NCBI GenBank assembly: GCA_963969365.1
Contig: OZ017756.1
Coordinates: 1,860,001 to 1,924,000, forward strand
DNA length: 64,000 nucleotides
Source of the DNA: Asterochloris sp. CNOR1
Lineage: Eukaryota; Chlorophyta; Trebouxiophyceae; Trebouxiales; Trebouxiaceae
Direction: 5' to 3'
The first letter of the stretch is position 1, and every line of letters begins with the position of its first letter. Of the stretch, positions 46,801 through 57,500 are shown piece by piece. The notes under the pieces were generated by a model. The model saw only the letters and a program-made list of their open reading frames with translations. It searched no databases and was not told where the DNA came from. The translations under genes and the position numbers were made by a program.

Positions 46801-48470
46801 CTCGGGCATGCTTGGTGTGATGTGGCTCTCATGGTGCAGTGACCCCCTCAGTGAGCCAGGCTTCGTCGAGACCGTACAGCTTCCGCATGTCTGCCGCCGC
46901 CCAGCAAGCCCCCCCCCCCCCCCCTCCCACCCTTTCCCCCCTCCCACCCTTCCCCCCCGCCCCCCGGGGCCCCCTACCTGCTTGCCCTGACGTGTTGTTC
47001 ACAAAACTTTGGTATGCACATTGCTGCTGACCTGCATACCTGCCCTGCAGTGCAGGTATGCCAAGTCCCAGCGAGCGCAGGTGCTGGGACAGGCGCTGGG
47101 ACTGCCGCTGTTCATGCTGCTGTTCACCTTCGTGGGGCTGGCCGTCACCTCAGCTACTGTGACCATCTTTGGCAACATGATCTCTGACCCCATCGCCCTG
47201 GCCAGCCAGCTGCCAGGCCTGGCGCCCAAGTGCCTGGCCCTCCTGGGTGAGGACACCTCCTGCTCTTGCCGATTTGAGTCTCTGCTGCATGGGCACTGTC
47301 CTGGGTGCAGGAAAAGCCCTGCGTGCTGCTCTTTTTTGCTTCTTGCCTTCTTACTTCTCAGTGAGGGCAGCCACAACATGCTGCACGGCAACCTTTGCCT
47401 CAGTGAGGCTGCTGAGAGAGAGAGGAAGCAGGACTGCTTTGTTGTGTGTGCTCATATGAGTCCTTCTTCAGGTCTTGTTCTGGCCACCATAACAACCAAC
47501 CTGGCAGCCAATGCGGTGCCTGCCGCCAATGCGCTGGTCAATTTGAACCCCAGGGTATTCAGCTTCACCAAGTCAGCGGTGGCAATGGCAATAGTTGCTC
47601 TTATCACTCGGCCCTGGCTGCTGATCAGCTCCAGCAAGGTGAGCGTGATGGCAAGCCTGCCTAGCAAGGCATTGCAGCAACATGTGGCTCAGTGTCAGCA
47701 GCGCTGGCTGAGTCACCTTCAGCAACATGACCTGCAAAATGAGCCACCTGCGGAGCTGCTGCAACAGCTGTGTCTCATGTGCCTTTACAAAAACAGTGCT
47801 GCATCAGCTCCAGCAATCAAACTGCCCTTGAAGCCCAAGTGGAGCAGGAACCTGCACACTAACTGCTTTGCAGCCAAGGTGGCCTTCTTCAGACGCACTG
47901 TAAATCAGGCTGGTGATCAACTGCCACAGCTTGCACCTCAAGCCCTTTTAGACACCTGCTTTTCTGAGCAGTGCCCTGCCCCTCTGAAGCCCGCAGCACC
48001 TTGCTACAGGGCTTCATATTCACGTGGCTCATTGGCTACTCAGTCCTGCTGGGGCCTGTGGGCGGTATCCTGCTGGCAGACTACTATGTTGTAAAACGCA
48101 GACAGCTGGATGTGAATGGCCTGTATTCAGCTGACTCAGCAGGGCCCTACTGGTACAAGGTGTGGCATGACAGCCCTCAAAGCTTGTCAATTACATCAGC
48201 TGCCTCAGCAGCGACAAGTCCATCAATCATCTGCTGTGCTGGCCTGCAGGGCGGCTGGAACCGTGCTGCTGTGCTGGCCCTGCTGGGAGGCATTGCCCCA
48301 CACTGCCCGGCCTGCTGCAGGAAGTGGGGCTCCTGCAGAACATTGCGTCTTGGCTGCGTCTGCTGTACAGTGCGTCCTGGTTTGTGGGCACCCTGACTGG
48401 AAGTGCCATGTATGTACTGCTCACGCGTAGGACCCCCTCCTCTTCCATTTCTGTTGTTCAGGCCAGCTAG
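43898..48470 (+). CDS. NCS1 nucleobase transporter (PLUTO-like), possible frameshift
   Basis: NCS1 permeases import uracil, purines or related compounds with protons or sodium; the plant member PLUTO is in the plastid envelope. Exon 1 (43898-44084) has a basic start ([18 protein letters not shown]) that could be a transit peptide, then PWWNEHL, and ends at a GC donor. Exon 44167-44289 has [20 protein letters not shown], the next starts at 44862 ([20 protein letters not shown]), then 45259 ([20 protein letters not shown]). Later pieces are [96 protein letters not shown] and [20 protein letters not shown]. In the last exon the frame changes by one base at a CCCC run (48296-48299). After the shift the protein continues well, [14 protein letters not shown] to VVQAS, stop 48468-48470. 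It is either a one-base loss or an assembly error. Confidence 0.85.
44629..44890 (+). repeat. Pseudo-exon copies before NCS1 exon 3
   Basis: The exon at 44862 begins GCATGTCCTGGTGGCAAGCC. Copies start at 44629 (GCTTGTTCTGGTGGCAGGCC) and 44711 (GCCTCCCCTGGTGGCAGGCG), each after a CAG. Translated in the exon's frame they give [20 protein letters not shown] and the real [10 protein letters not shown]. Confidence 0.85.
45690..45910 (+). repeat. Donor-side echo in NCS1 gene
   Basis: The exon end GGCAGCAGTCACAG|GCAAGC (edge 45704, GC donor) recurs as CGGCTGCAGTCACAG|GCAGGC with edge 45880. A weaker copy (CTGCAGCCACAGCTTGC) lies near 45826. Confidence 0.65.
46909..46975. repeat. Long C-tract in NCS1 intron
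   Basis: Sixteen C at 46909-46924 are followed by further C runs of 6, 7 and 6. This is a potential G-quadruplex on the minus strand and a likely spot for length errors. Confidence 0.6.
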
Positions 48471-48771
48471 AGGCTGCCCCAGTGCCTGACAACACACATA
48501 CTGTGCGCTCTAGACAATGGCACCTTTGCATACTGTAGATTACCTTACAAGGCTTGTACAAAGCATGACTTCATCTGAGCTCCAGCATGTAACTTGTACC
48601 ATTCATTCAGACCAGCCAGACCAGCCTAGTGCATGCAACTTGCAAGTGATGGCAGCACATGGCTGGGCATCTGCCATGAATGGTCTACGGCTGCTGAGCT
48701 TCCTGGAGATTGTGGAGTATGCATCATCATGGCGAGATACCTGCCTCAGAGGTGCCTGCCTCGGCCTGCCT
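48471..48771. other. 3' region of NCS1 gene
   Basis: No gene is seen. TGTAA at 48588-48592 lies about 120 bp after the NCS1 stop and is a plausible polyadenylation signal. Confidence 0.45.
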
Positions 48772-48878
48772 CTACAGCTCCTTGCCCACAATGCTGTGCA
48801 GCATGGTGGCCTCTGAGTGGTTGGCCTCCCACTTGCGATTGCATGCCACTTGACATTTGCGGCAGAACTGAGCTTCAG
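48772..48878 (-). CDS. Candidate last exon, zinc-binding-like small protein
   Basis: Minus-strand reading gives a good acceptor (GTGCAG before 48878) and an open 34-residue end. It begins EAQFCRKCQVACNRKWEANH and finishes SEATMLHSIVGKEL with the stop at 48774-48772. The CRKC..C..KWE.NH pattern suggests a small zinc-binding fold, but I cannot name the family. Upstream minus-strand sequence to about 49181 is Cys-rich in places (CCVCRRAF, CAVCCARC), yet I could not build phase-consistent exons. Confidence 0.4.
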
Positions 48879-49733
48879 CTGCACTCCCGAGCCTTCAAAA
48901 GGTGGTCATGCAAAGTGCATTCAGGTAGCCCTCAAGGCGGGCGGGCGGGGTCAGCTTAAGCAGCCACCCTCTGCTCTGGGGTGAGCAGGCATACTGTGGG
49001 CAGGGCAATGCTGTGCTTTTCTGCTCCAGGCTGGCAGCAAAAAGCCTTCGCACTTTGATGCAAAAGCACGTCTGCAGACGCAGCAGCTGCTGACAGCGCC
49101 TGCTCTGACAACTACCTTGGAGCCTGCTGCCTGCCTTCTGCTGGGAGCGTCGGGCCACACCTTGCACAGCACACTGCGCAATTCTCATCACGGCCCCATA
49201 TGCAGTGTGAAAGCACTCTGTGTTGCTGTTTCTAGTATCAAACAGTTGACAGCCGGGCAGCAGGCTGTCTCAGGCACCATTAGGCCTGTTAAGCAGGCTC
49301 CCCCATGCAAGATGCTTGGTAAGCTGTGGTAGGCTGCATATGCCATGTGCAGCTGCAGCCCTTCCCTTATGTGACCACATATCACAAGGAATGTGATTTC
49401 TAGACAGCGCGCTGTGAGCTGCTGTTCTTGGGGGCAGCTGCTGATACTGGGCGTTTCGGATGAAGCAGGCAGCAGGCAGCAGCTCTGTAGGCAGTGAAGC
49501 TGGGTGTGCTTATGGGCAGCTGGCACAATTCATGTAAGGTAGCTAGCGCTGTATGCAAGGCAGTAGCCAGAGCTTTGCAGGCTTTGTGATTGTATGCAAG
49601 GCAGCAGCCAGAGCGCGGCATGCATTGGGAAGCATATGCAGGCAGCGTCCCAGGCAGTGGACCTCTGGGGACTATGGCATATATATTTCACTGCAAACTT
49701 TGCTTCATTCACAGTCACCAAGTGTACTGAACT
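48879..49733. other. Unresolved stretch
   Basis: This may contain 5' exons of the candidate zinc-binding gene and the 3' UTR of the ankyrin gene. A two-copy 39-bp repeat (GTATGCAAGGCAGYAGCCAG) lies at about 49551-49615. Nothing else is supported. Confidence 0.3.
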
Positions 49734-51262
49734 CTATTGATACAGCATAGGCTTTGCTCCAATTGCGTGCAAGTTTGCTCGAGCATGCATGACTGTCAGG
49801 TCAGTTCGCAGACTTTGAAGTACAACTCTTTCTAAAAATGCAAAGCCCACAATACCCAGCACAACCTCATGGGGAGTCCTGTCAGGCAGAGTCCCTTTGA
49901 GTGAAAGAAATGTGTATGCCATCTCTGTTGCAAAGATGTGAGCCTGAGCATGCAGTTTGGTAAGCAAGGGTGCTTGCTGTTGTGCAAGGTGTACAAGCAG
50001 ACGGGGGCTGATTTGGAAGTGAAAGTGTGACAGTACAACCCACAAATCCCATGGGTGTGGCCATAAAGGGCAGGGAGGTAGCTGTTGACAAGCCCACCTG
50101 AACACTTCAAAATGGTCTTTGACAGTTGCCCTGATATTTGTCGTGCAATCCCACTGGCATCCCTGTTCGCGCAGCCACTTCAGAGTGCTGAGGTGGCCTC
50201 CTCCAGCTGCAGCCGCGCACGTGCTTGGGCTCCAGGCACAGCCGTTCTGGTGGGCATACTGCAACACCGCCAAGTGGCCTCCTCCAGCTGCAGCCGCGCA
50301 CGTGCTTGAGCTCCAGGCACAGCCATTCTGGTGGGCATACTGCAGCACTGCAAGGTGGCCTCCTCCAGCTGCAGCCGCGCTCGTGCTTGGGCTCCAGGCA
50401 CAGCCGTTCTGGTGGGCATACTGCAGCACTGCCAGGTGGCCCCCTCTGGCTGCGGCCTCGCACGTGCTTGAGCTCCAGGCACAGCCGTTCTGGTGGGCAT
50501 ACTGCAGCACTGCAAGGTGGCCTCCTCCAGCTGCAGCCGCGCTCGTGCTTGGGCTCCAGGCACAGCCGTTCTGGTGGGCATACTGCAGCACTGCCAGGTG
50601 GCCCCCTCTGGCTGCGGCCTCGCACGTGCTTGCGCTTCAGGCACAGCCGTGGTGCCGCGCCCATCTCAATATTGCCATGTGTCCATTGCCTGCAGCGGCT
50701 GCACAAATATCCTCATCCAACAGGCAGCCCTGCTCCCATGCCCACTGGAGCACAATCAAGTGGCCTCCCGCTGCTGCCTGTCTGCATGCTCGCTGGTCTT
50801 GAGCAGCGCCCTGCAGTCTCAACCACTGCAGTATATTCAGATGACCTCTTCTGGCTGCGCACATGCTGATGTGTTCGGTGTAGACATTAGTTGGGAAGGG
50901 GGCCTTTGACTGCAGGAATTGCAGATCGCCAGCTTTGGCAGCTTGTGAGCACCTGCGCAAGGGCACTCATAAAATATGTGAGGCTGGGATCCTTGAGTGG
51001 TTAGGCTACACATATCTGCCAACTGCCTGGACTCACTCGTCCCAAGAAACATACATGGCTGAGTTCTCCCGGCGGAAAAACAATCCAGGGGCTAGCCGTT
51101 TTCGGAAATGGCAGCGAGCGGTCAAGTCTCGGATAGCATCAGCGCAACAGTAAGGCGGGGATAGATAGCCCTGAAAGAAAGAACACATGTGACCTAGTCA
51201 TTTCAAGGGCCCCCTTGACAAGCTCACACTCGAGCAAGTCGTGGTGCGGTGGTACAGGACAT
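49734..51262 (-). CDS. Ankyrin-repeat protein with in-frame stop
   Basis: Tentative three-exon model: 51230-51262 (MSCTTAPRLAR), 51037-51170, and 49734-50952. The 51037-51170 exon ends YVSWDE and joins in phase to CSQAAKAGDLQFLQSKAPFP. Ankyrin-type helices follow (ARRGHLNILQWLRLQGAAQD, QAAAGGHLIVLQWAWEQGC), then six or so 27-residue repeats of the form NGCAWSxSTxAAAAGGGHLA, and a unique C-terminal region ending IGAKPMLYQ. At 50639-50637 the conserved Trp codon of the first uniform repeat is TGA instead of TGG, yet the frame then stays open for about 300 residues. It may be a recent pseudogene, a truncated protein, or a base error. The partners of such repeats are unknown. The first exon is the least certain part. 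Confidence 0.65.
50195..50680 (-). repeat. 81-bp coding tandem repeat, six units
   Basis: On the plus strand, unit starts fall at 50195, 50276, 50357, 50438, 50519 and 50600, exactly 81 bp apart. Each unit encodes 27 residues on the minus strand. Two variants alternate (SPSTSAAAAGGG and SSSTCEAAARGG). The pairs starting at 50357 and 50519 are almost identical over 162 bp until they diverge near 50630. Confidence 0.92.
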
Positions 51263-51558
51263 GCACAGGCGATGCTGCGCCCGTTAGGTCAGCAGATCAC
51301 ATTGACTGGTACCGCAGTTTCTTGTGCAGCACACCTCATGGTTAGCAGGCTGTATGGGTGACATGCTGGCGTGACCATGGGCCCTTGACCACATTAGTGT
51401 CAGTCAACTCTGCTGGCATCGCCATCTGGCTGTCAGCTGAGGCATCCAATGCAACTCGATGCAGGAGGGAGAGGCCAGCAGTCCGCAAGGGGGACCAGCG
51501 CATGTAGATCTGGGCAGATGGCTTTCTGGCCCAGACTGCGCGTCCAAACCACAGCTGC
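51263..51558. promoter_or_regulatory. Divergent 5' region, ankyrin/MSH1 genes
   Basis: This 296-bp gap lies between the two proposed divergent ATGs. A minus-strand open frame crosses it (LSLLHRVALDASADSQMAMP), so the ankyrin gene might start further upstream. No named elements were seen. Confidence 0.35.
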
Positions 51559-54500
51559 ATGGCAACTGAGCCGCCAGTGCCGCATGCTGGGCCCAAGGTG
51601 CTGCGCTGGTCGCCCCGCCTCCACCTGCAGGGCACAGCCTTTGACAGCTCCTGCTCACTCAGGGCAAAGACATGTGTTCAGCCCAGCATGGCTTTTCCTA
51701 GGCCGTCACTTTGTGCCATGCTGCTATCATGCAGGCCCTTCCTGACGTGGCCCCAGGGGCACAGACTGCCTGGATGCAGTGGCCCACCCACAATCTGCCA
51801 GGCTGGCATCCGGCTGCAGCAGACAAACACATTAGCAACTGTGCGGGCAGGAGCAGAAGCTGCTGTGGGGCTGGACCTGGAGGCCATCAGGCGTGCTCCG
51901 GCAGCCATGCAGGGGCCGACGCTGGCTGCCATCAGGGAAAGAAAGCAGAGGGATCCCCGGCAGCTGGCTGCTGTGCGTGGAAGTGCAGAGGCAGCCAGCA
52001 TGGCTGAGATCGCCTCCCCGGTGAGCAGCCTGATGGAGCCCAGTATCCCGCCAGCTAAGAGGGCACTCCAAACAACGTGGGGCACTCGCAGTTGTGGGGA
52101 CAGCGCTGTATCAGCCAGCATGGCTGAGGTAGCCTCCCCAGTGAGCCCTGCAACATGAATTTTCAGAGTATGGCTGCCCGGGGAAGCAAGGGGCCCTTGC
52201 TTAGCCATCAAGCCGGCCAGCAGGGTGTGCATAGCTAGGTGTTGGTGAAAGGCAGCGTTGTGGCAGCCGGCATGGCTGAGATGGCCGTAAGACCATGAGC
52301 AGCAGCGTCAGCCTGCAGGATGTGGCTGTGTTGGGCAGCGCAGTGGCCGCCAGAACGATTCCACCGCCCCGTTGGGTAGCCTCAGCATGCAAGCAGGGTG
52401 AGTGTGGCTGCGTGTCTCTGGAACAGTACTCAGGCAGACAGTGATCCAACAGCTGTGCCTGTGCAGCAGGTCCAGGCCTTGGGAGGGGCAGGCACCAAAA
52501 GCTGTCAGACAGAACATGCACAGCAACAGTCCATAGCTGCACATCCGTGCTGCTGCACCTGCAGTAGACCCAGCTCTTCTGAGGGCAGCACCCGTCAAGA
52601 GCTGCACATGCACGCTATTTTGCCTGCAGGAAATCCAGCGCTTCTGAGGGCAGCCCTTGAAGGCTGTAGGGGCATGCCTTGGACATCTGCAGGCAGCCTA
52701 TCACCACTGTTCGCTCAAGGGTTCTGGACCTGTGCCTGTCCTGTGTCTGTACGTGTGCCATTGCCTGTGCAGACAGAGTCTGGGGGGCGTTTGTAGAGCG
52801 CCCCAGGCTCTGAATCAAGCTTTCAGATCAGGTACATGTGAAGCAACATGCTGCCCTTGACTGTGCAGGAGGCCCAGGACTTCTGGAGGCAAGCCCTGGA
52901 GGCCGTGGAGCGCCCCATTGCCCGCAAGCTCGCAACCCAGCTGGACCTCACCAACCCCCTGGGGCTGCCACCAGCAGTGGCTGCCCGCAGGCGGGGCACC
53001 CGCAGGCAGAAGGCGCCCCTGTACCCCTTCCACCTGCAGGTCAAGAACAAGCACCCAACCAAGATTGTCCTGGTCCGGGTGAGGGTGGCTGCCTTGCTTT
53101 GGCCCTGGGCGCCTTAGCACAACCCCACCAAGCGGGTGATTGTCTGGATCAGTCTGTCGTGCCCTGGTGCCACAGCAGTTGGGTTTGCAATGCATATAGC
53201 ATGCACCCCTCGATAAGCCGCTGATCTGGGTGAATTGCTGCCTCAGAGCACCTGCTGTTAGCCACAGTGGGCTGGCAAGTTTTGTACTAACCACTGTCCA
53301 GTCCACCTGTGTTGCCCAAACGGCAGTTGGCGTGTACGGTCTGCATGCTGTGGGCTGGATTCTGCAGACCTTTAGGTGCCGTCAGCATGCTGCATCTCAG
53401 GCTTGGCAACACTGACCTTCGCCCGTTTGGCGCCGGCAGAAACTCATATAACATCTCCAGACAGGAATGTTGCCATGCTTTACTGTGCGTGCCTGGACAG
53501 CTGTGGATCTGTGGCACACTGCAGCAGCTGCTGTGCAGGCAACCAGCTCACACGTTGCAGACCTCCTGCCGCGTCCTGGAGAACGGCAAGGGTGCAGGCC
53601 CTGCAGTGCCGTCATCCATGCTGCTGCGGCATGCTGCAGGTGGGGGAATTCTATGAGACTCTGGGGACGGATGCGGTCATGCTGGTTCAGTGGGCTGGGC
53701 TGAACCCAATGGGGGAGGGCAACCCGCCCCGCGCAGGGTGCCCCATTGCCAACCTGCGCCGCACGCTCCACGATTTGGTGGAAGGAGCGGGGCTGTCAGT
53801 GGTAGGAGCCAAGGCTGCCTGCCAGGCTCCACAGCTGCCTGCACAGGATGCATGCACCATTGCCAGCCTGAGCCGCACACTGAGTGACGCTGTGTTGCGG
53901 GCATACAGAACATCCGTGACCACAGTCCGCAGCAAGCCCCTCTGCATTGTGTGGGGCAGCTTGGTTGACCACAGCCATCAAGGCGATGCTTGCACATACC
54001 ACTCACTCCTGCTGTGTGAGGGGGCGCCTGATGCCTGCAGCAACAGCATGCAATTTAGAAAGCCGCTGATTCCCTGTGACCTTAGGGTGTTAGCTCCATG
54101 CTGCAGGCAGACTGGAAAGAGACGCATAGACCTGCTGCACAGCAGGCCAGGACCCATTTTTACTATTCTTGCGCTGCTTTCTCACCCTGACTGCAGCATC
54201 CAAGCTCAATTCTGCAGGCGGGTTGAGATCACAGATGTAGACCTCTGCATTAACAAAAACCCCTTGCATGTGTATCTTTGCAAGCAGGTAGCTTGTGATG
54301 AGGCCCCTGACGCACAGGCGGCTGCATCATGCACACTGTGTGCAGCTCATGGGAGATCCTGTGTTCTCTCAAAGGCTGCTGTCCTGCTGCTCCCTTCCAG
54401 TCGTGCTTCCCGTCAAGGAGGTTGTCTGCAATGTCTCGGTGCCTGCAGCTATGGCATACATCAAGTCCAGGACCTGCAGGTGGTATTGAGAGAGGTGCCT

Positions 54501-57500
54501 GGTGCTTGCAACGACGACAGTGCAAGTCCTGCTGGCGGAGAGGCAATGCCCTTCAACCTGCAGGTGGTGTGTGAGGAGGCGCCCGACACCCGCAGCTATG
54601 GTGCACGAGCCAAGTCAAAGAGCCGCTACGTCAGTGGGGTGGTCACCCCTGCCCAGCCCAATTACTTGCATGGCTTGGTGGACGAGAGCGCAGACTCTCA
54701 GCTTAACGAAGCCCCTCCCGTTCTGGCTGTGGCGGCTGCTGTGGGAGGCTACATGGTGAGTCAGTGCTGTTTGCCTCCCTTCCTGTTGCGTGTCTGCTCA
54801 TCTGGTTCATGCCTACTGGTGCACACTGACTTACACCCTTTGCAGTGGTGACTGCTGTCAGCAGCTGCACAGCTTGCTGCATGCCATCTGATCAGCATTA
54901 GAGCTGGTTGACGGTGCAGCTGCCTCGCGTCCTGCCTGTGATTGCCGTAGCAGCTGCATTTTCACAGTAATTGGCTGTGTGTGAAGCGTGTTTGGTAGGA
55001 CTGCAGGAATTTTGTGAGTGTCTGGCCCAGTCATGTACGCTTGGCATGCATGAGTAAAACACGCACATCGCGGCGCGAACTCCCAGCTGAATGGGCCCTG
55101 CATGGCTGAGGGCGGCGGCTGCTTGGGGCTGCTGCATGATGCCTAGTTTGCTGCTGTAGATGCTGACCATATGAGGCGGTGTGCACTGTTTGCTTGCTCT
55201 TCTGCAAGCTCAGCCACATCATGATGGCTGGTTCTGTGCTGCATGTCAGGGAGATCACTTCAGCAGGCCCCCTTCTGCATGAGCAGCAGTCCTGCCAAAC
55301 TAGAGCTCCAAGGCTCACTTACTGACCGAGGCGCTGCAGGAAGCATGCCATGCCACTGCCCTGCAGGTAATTGAGGTCAACGCTGAGCTACAAAGCTGCA
55401 GAGTGACAGAGGGGTTGACCGAGGACGCAGTTTCAGCACGCCTGCACCAAGGCAAGCCTCTGCACCCAGCACCACCTGGCCAATGCATGTCGTACCTGCC
55501 TGAGTGTCAGTGCCAATGCGGCTGAGCCAGCCTGAATTTGCGGCATAACCAGCACTGCATGGGCGACTGAAGTGCAACCACTGCGCGGGCCAAGTGTCTT
55601 TACAGGTGAGCATGCCTGTACCAGGGCAAGCCCTGCCCTAGGGACTGCATGGCCAAGTCTATTGCCCCTTGCCTGAAGATGTGTGCCTGTGTGGCTAAAC
55701 AAGCCTGCACCAAGGCAGTCCTTTGCCCCCAGCACTGCGTGGGCCAGCACCTTGCAGCCCCTGCCTGAATGGCCAGCATCTCTTTGGCTTTGCACATCTG
55801 AATGCAAGCTATCTCCTGCACCCAGCACTGGTGAGCAAGTGCACAGTAATGCACCTGTCTGTAGTCCACACAGTTGTCCTGCCAGGTAAGCTGTGCATGC
55901 CTGCATGCATACTCGACACATGTACCTGAGCGGCCTCTGGCTGCTGTTCCCATATTTTGAGCTCTGCAGCTCCTAGGCATTAGCCCGGTGCCGGTGCAGG
56001 TGGGCTGGTGCCCCCACTGTACTTGCACACAAGCCTGCATGGCAGCCCTGAGGTGCGCCTGACAGAGAGCTCTGTGGAGCGGGAGTGGACGCACAGGGTA
56101 TCTCAAGTCTTCCGTGCACAGGCAAGGCTGGCTGCTGCACCCCTTCAGCCTTGCTGGTGACACTGTGGCAAGCCTTCAAGGCCCTGACAGGAAGCCCTGG
56201 TGAACACAGAGGGTATGCCCAAGTCTTTCAGGCTCAGGCAAGGCTTGATGGTGCGCTCATGCAGCATTTGGTCTTTGTTGCCGCCCGCTTCCACTTTTCT
56301 GTGTCTGGCAGCTGACTGAGCGTCCGCAATCTGCCACTTGATATTGGCTGGTCTGTCATCCTGGACGGTATTCAGTGCCAATAAATCAGAGGGTTGTGTC
56401 ATACTTGGCAACTCTCTGCAGGTTGGCATTATCCAGCACTACAATGCCAGAGACCCGGTGGAGGGGCTGCTGAGCCATGTCCGGCTGGATCTCGACCTTC
56501 CCCCTGACGCGGTCTTTCAACAGGTGACATGCCCTGGTGGCGGATCAAATGGCCAGCAGCATGCGCATCGCTACTTACATGTCAGGGCTGGTGAACGAGG
56601 GCCGCTTGACCAGACCATGCTCCAGCGTGACCTGCTGCCTCATTCTCTCTTTCAGCAAGTTGGGCAAGCTGCTCACCACCAGACAATGTGGGGCCTGGGG
56701 GGTGGTGGCAGGGTGCAGCGTGCACACCCTCTTTCCAGGGGCATTGCGTGCTTCTCTCTCTCAGGCCAGTGTCCAGCTCCGGGGCTGTATCCCAGCAAGC
56801 TGCATAGGGTGCCTGTCAACAGTGCACCTTCAGAATGCTCAGCACAGCATGCTTGTTGTGCAAATCTCTAAGGCTCAGCCCAGCTGAGGTGGCCATGGCA
56901 GCGGCTGGCAACTCTGAAGCAAAGCCACATCAACAAGCGTCGGGCTGCCACATCAGGCACAGCTTGGACAATCTGGATTTGGCTTAAACCACCTTGGTTG
57001 CCTGCAGGTGTCTGCCTTCCTCCAGAGGGCCGGGCATCCTCTGCACACTGCTCTGGGAACCTGTGTTCTGCCTGCAGATGTCTGGCTACTACAAGCAGAG
57101 GTCCTGCGACTGTCCCACTGACTGTGGCAGGCACCGTTGCTCTGCCTGCAGGTGTCTGCCTCATCCAGGGACCGGCCCAAGCCCCTGTACATGTCCACTG
57201 CCTGTCAGCTAGGCATACACAAGATGCGGGGGGTGCCCTCCCTGCTGGACAGCATCCTGCCCCCGGGTGAGACTCTGCTGCAATCCCTCAGGCCCCCTGC
57301 AGTCCGTGCCCTGGCTGGATGCCCTGCCTCTGTTGCTGCAAGCCTTCAGGCGCCTTGCTGTGACACCCCTGAATGCTGCACATCGCGGTTCTGTGGGGCT
57401 GTGGTGCCACTGCCCTGCATCCCTCATGTTCAGCCCCCCTGAGTGCAGCAGTACCTCTCAGCACCTGACATGTCTCCAACTTTGTCGCAGAGAAGGGTCC

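Noticed and set aside
47009-48094. A single 361-residue plus-strand frame
   Set aside because: It joins several NCS1 exons by reading through introns (for example after LALLG and after ISSSK) and is not one exon.
50195-50680. CRISPR-like regular spacing
   Set aside because: The whole 81-bp unit is repeated with no unique spacers, and it encodes protein repeats in a eukaryotic gene.
50119-50869. Long plus-strand open frames over the ankyrin repeats
   Set aside because: They are mirror frames of the 81-bp repeat. The minus strand gives ankyrin-like helices and a unique C-terminal region; the plus frames give only low-complexity repeats.
53376-54851. A single 491-residue plus-strand frame
   Set aside because: It reads through introns. 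Only 53640-53801 and 54564-54755 match MSH1, with good splice sites at their edges; the segments between contain acceptor echoes.
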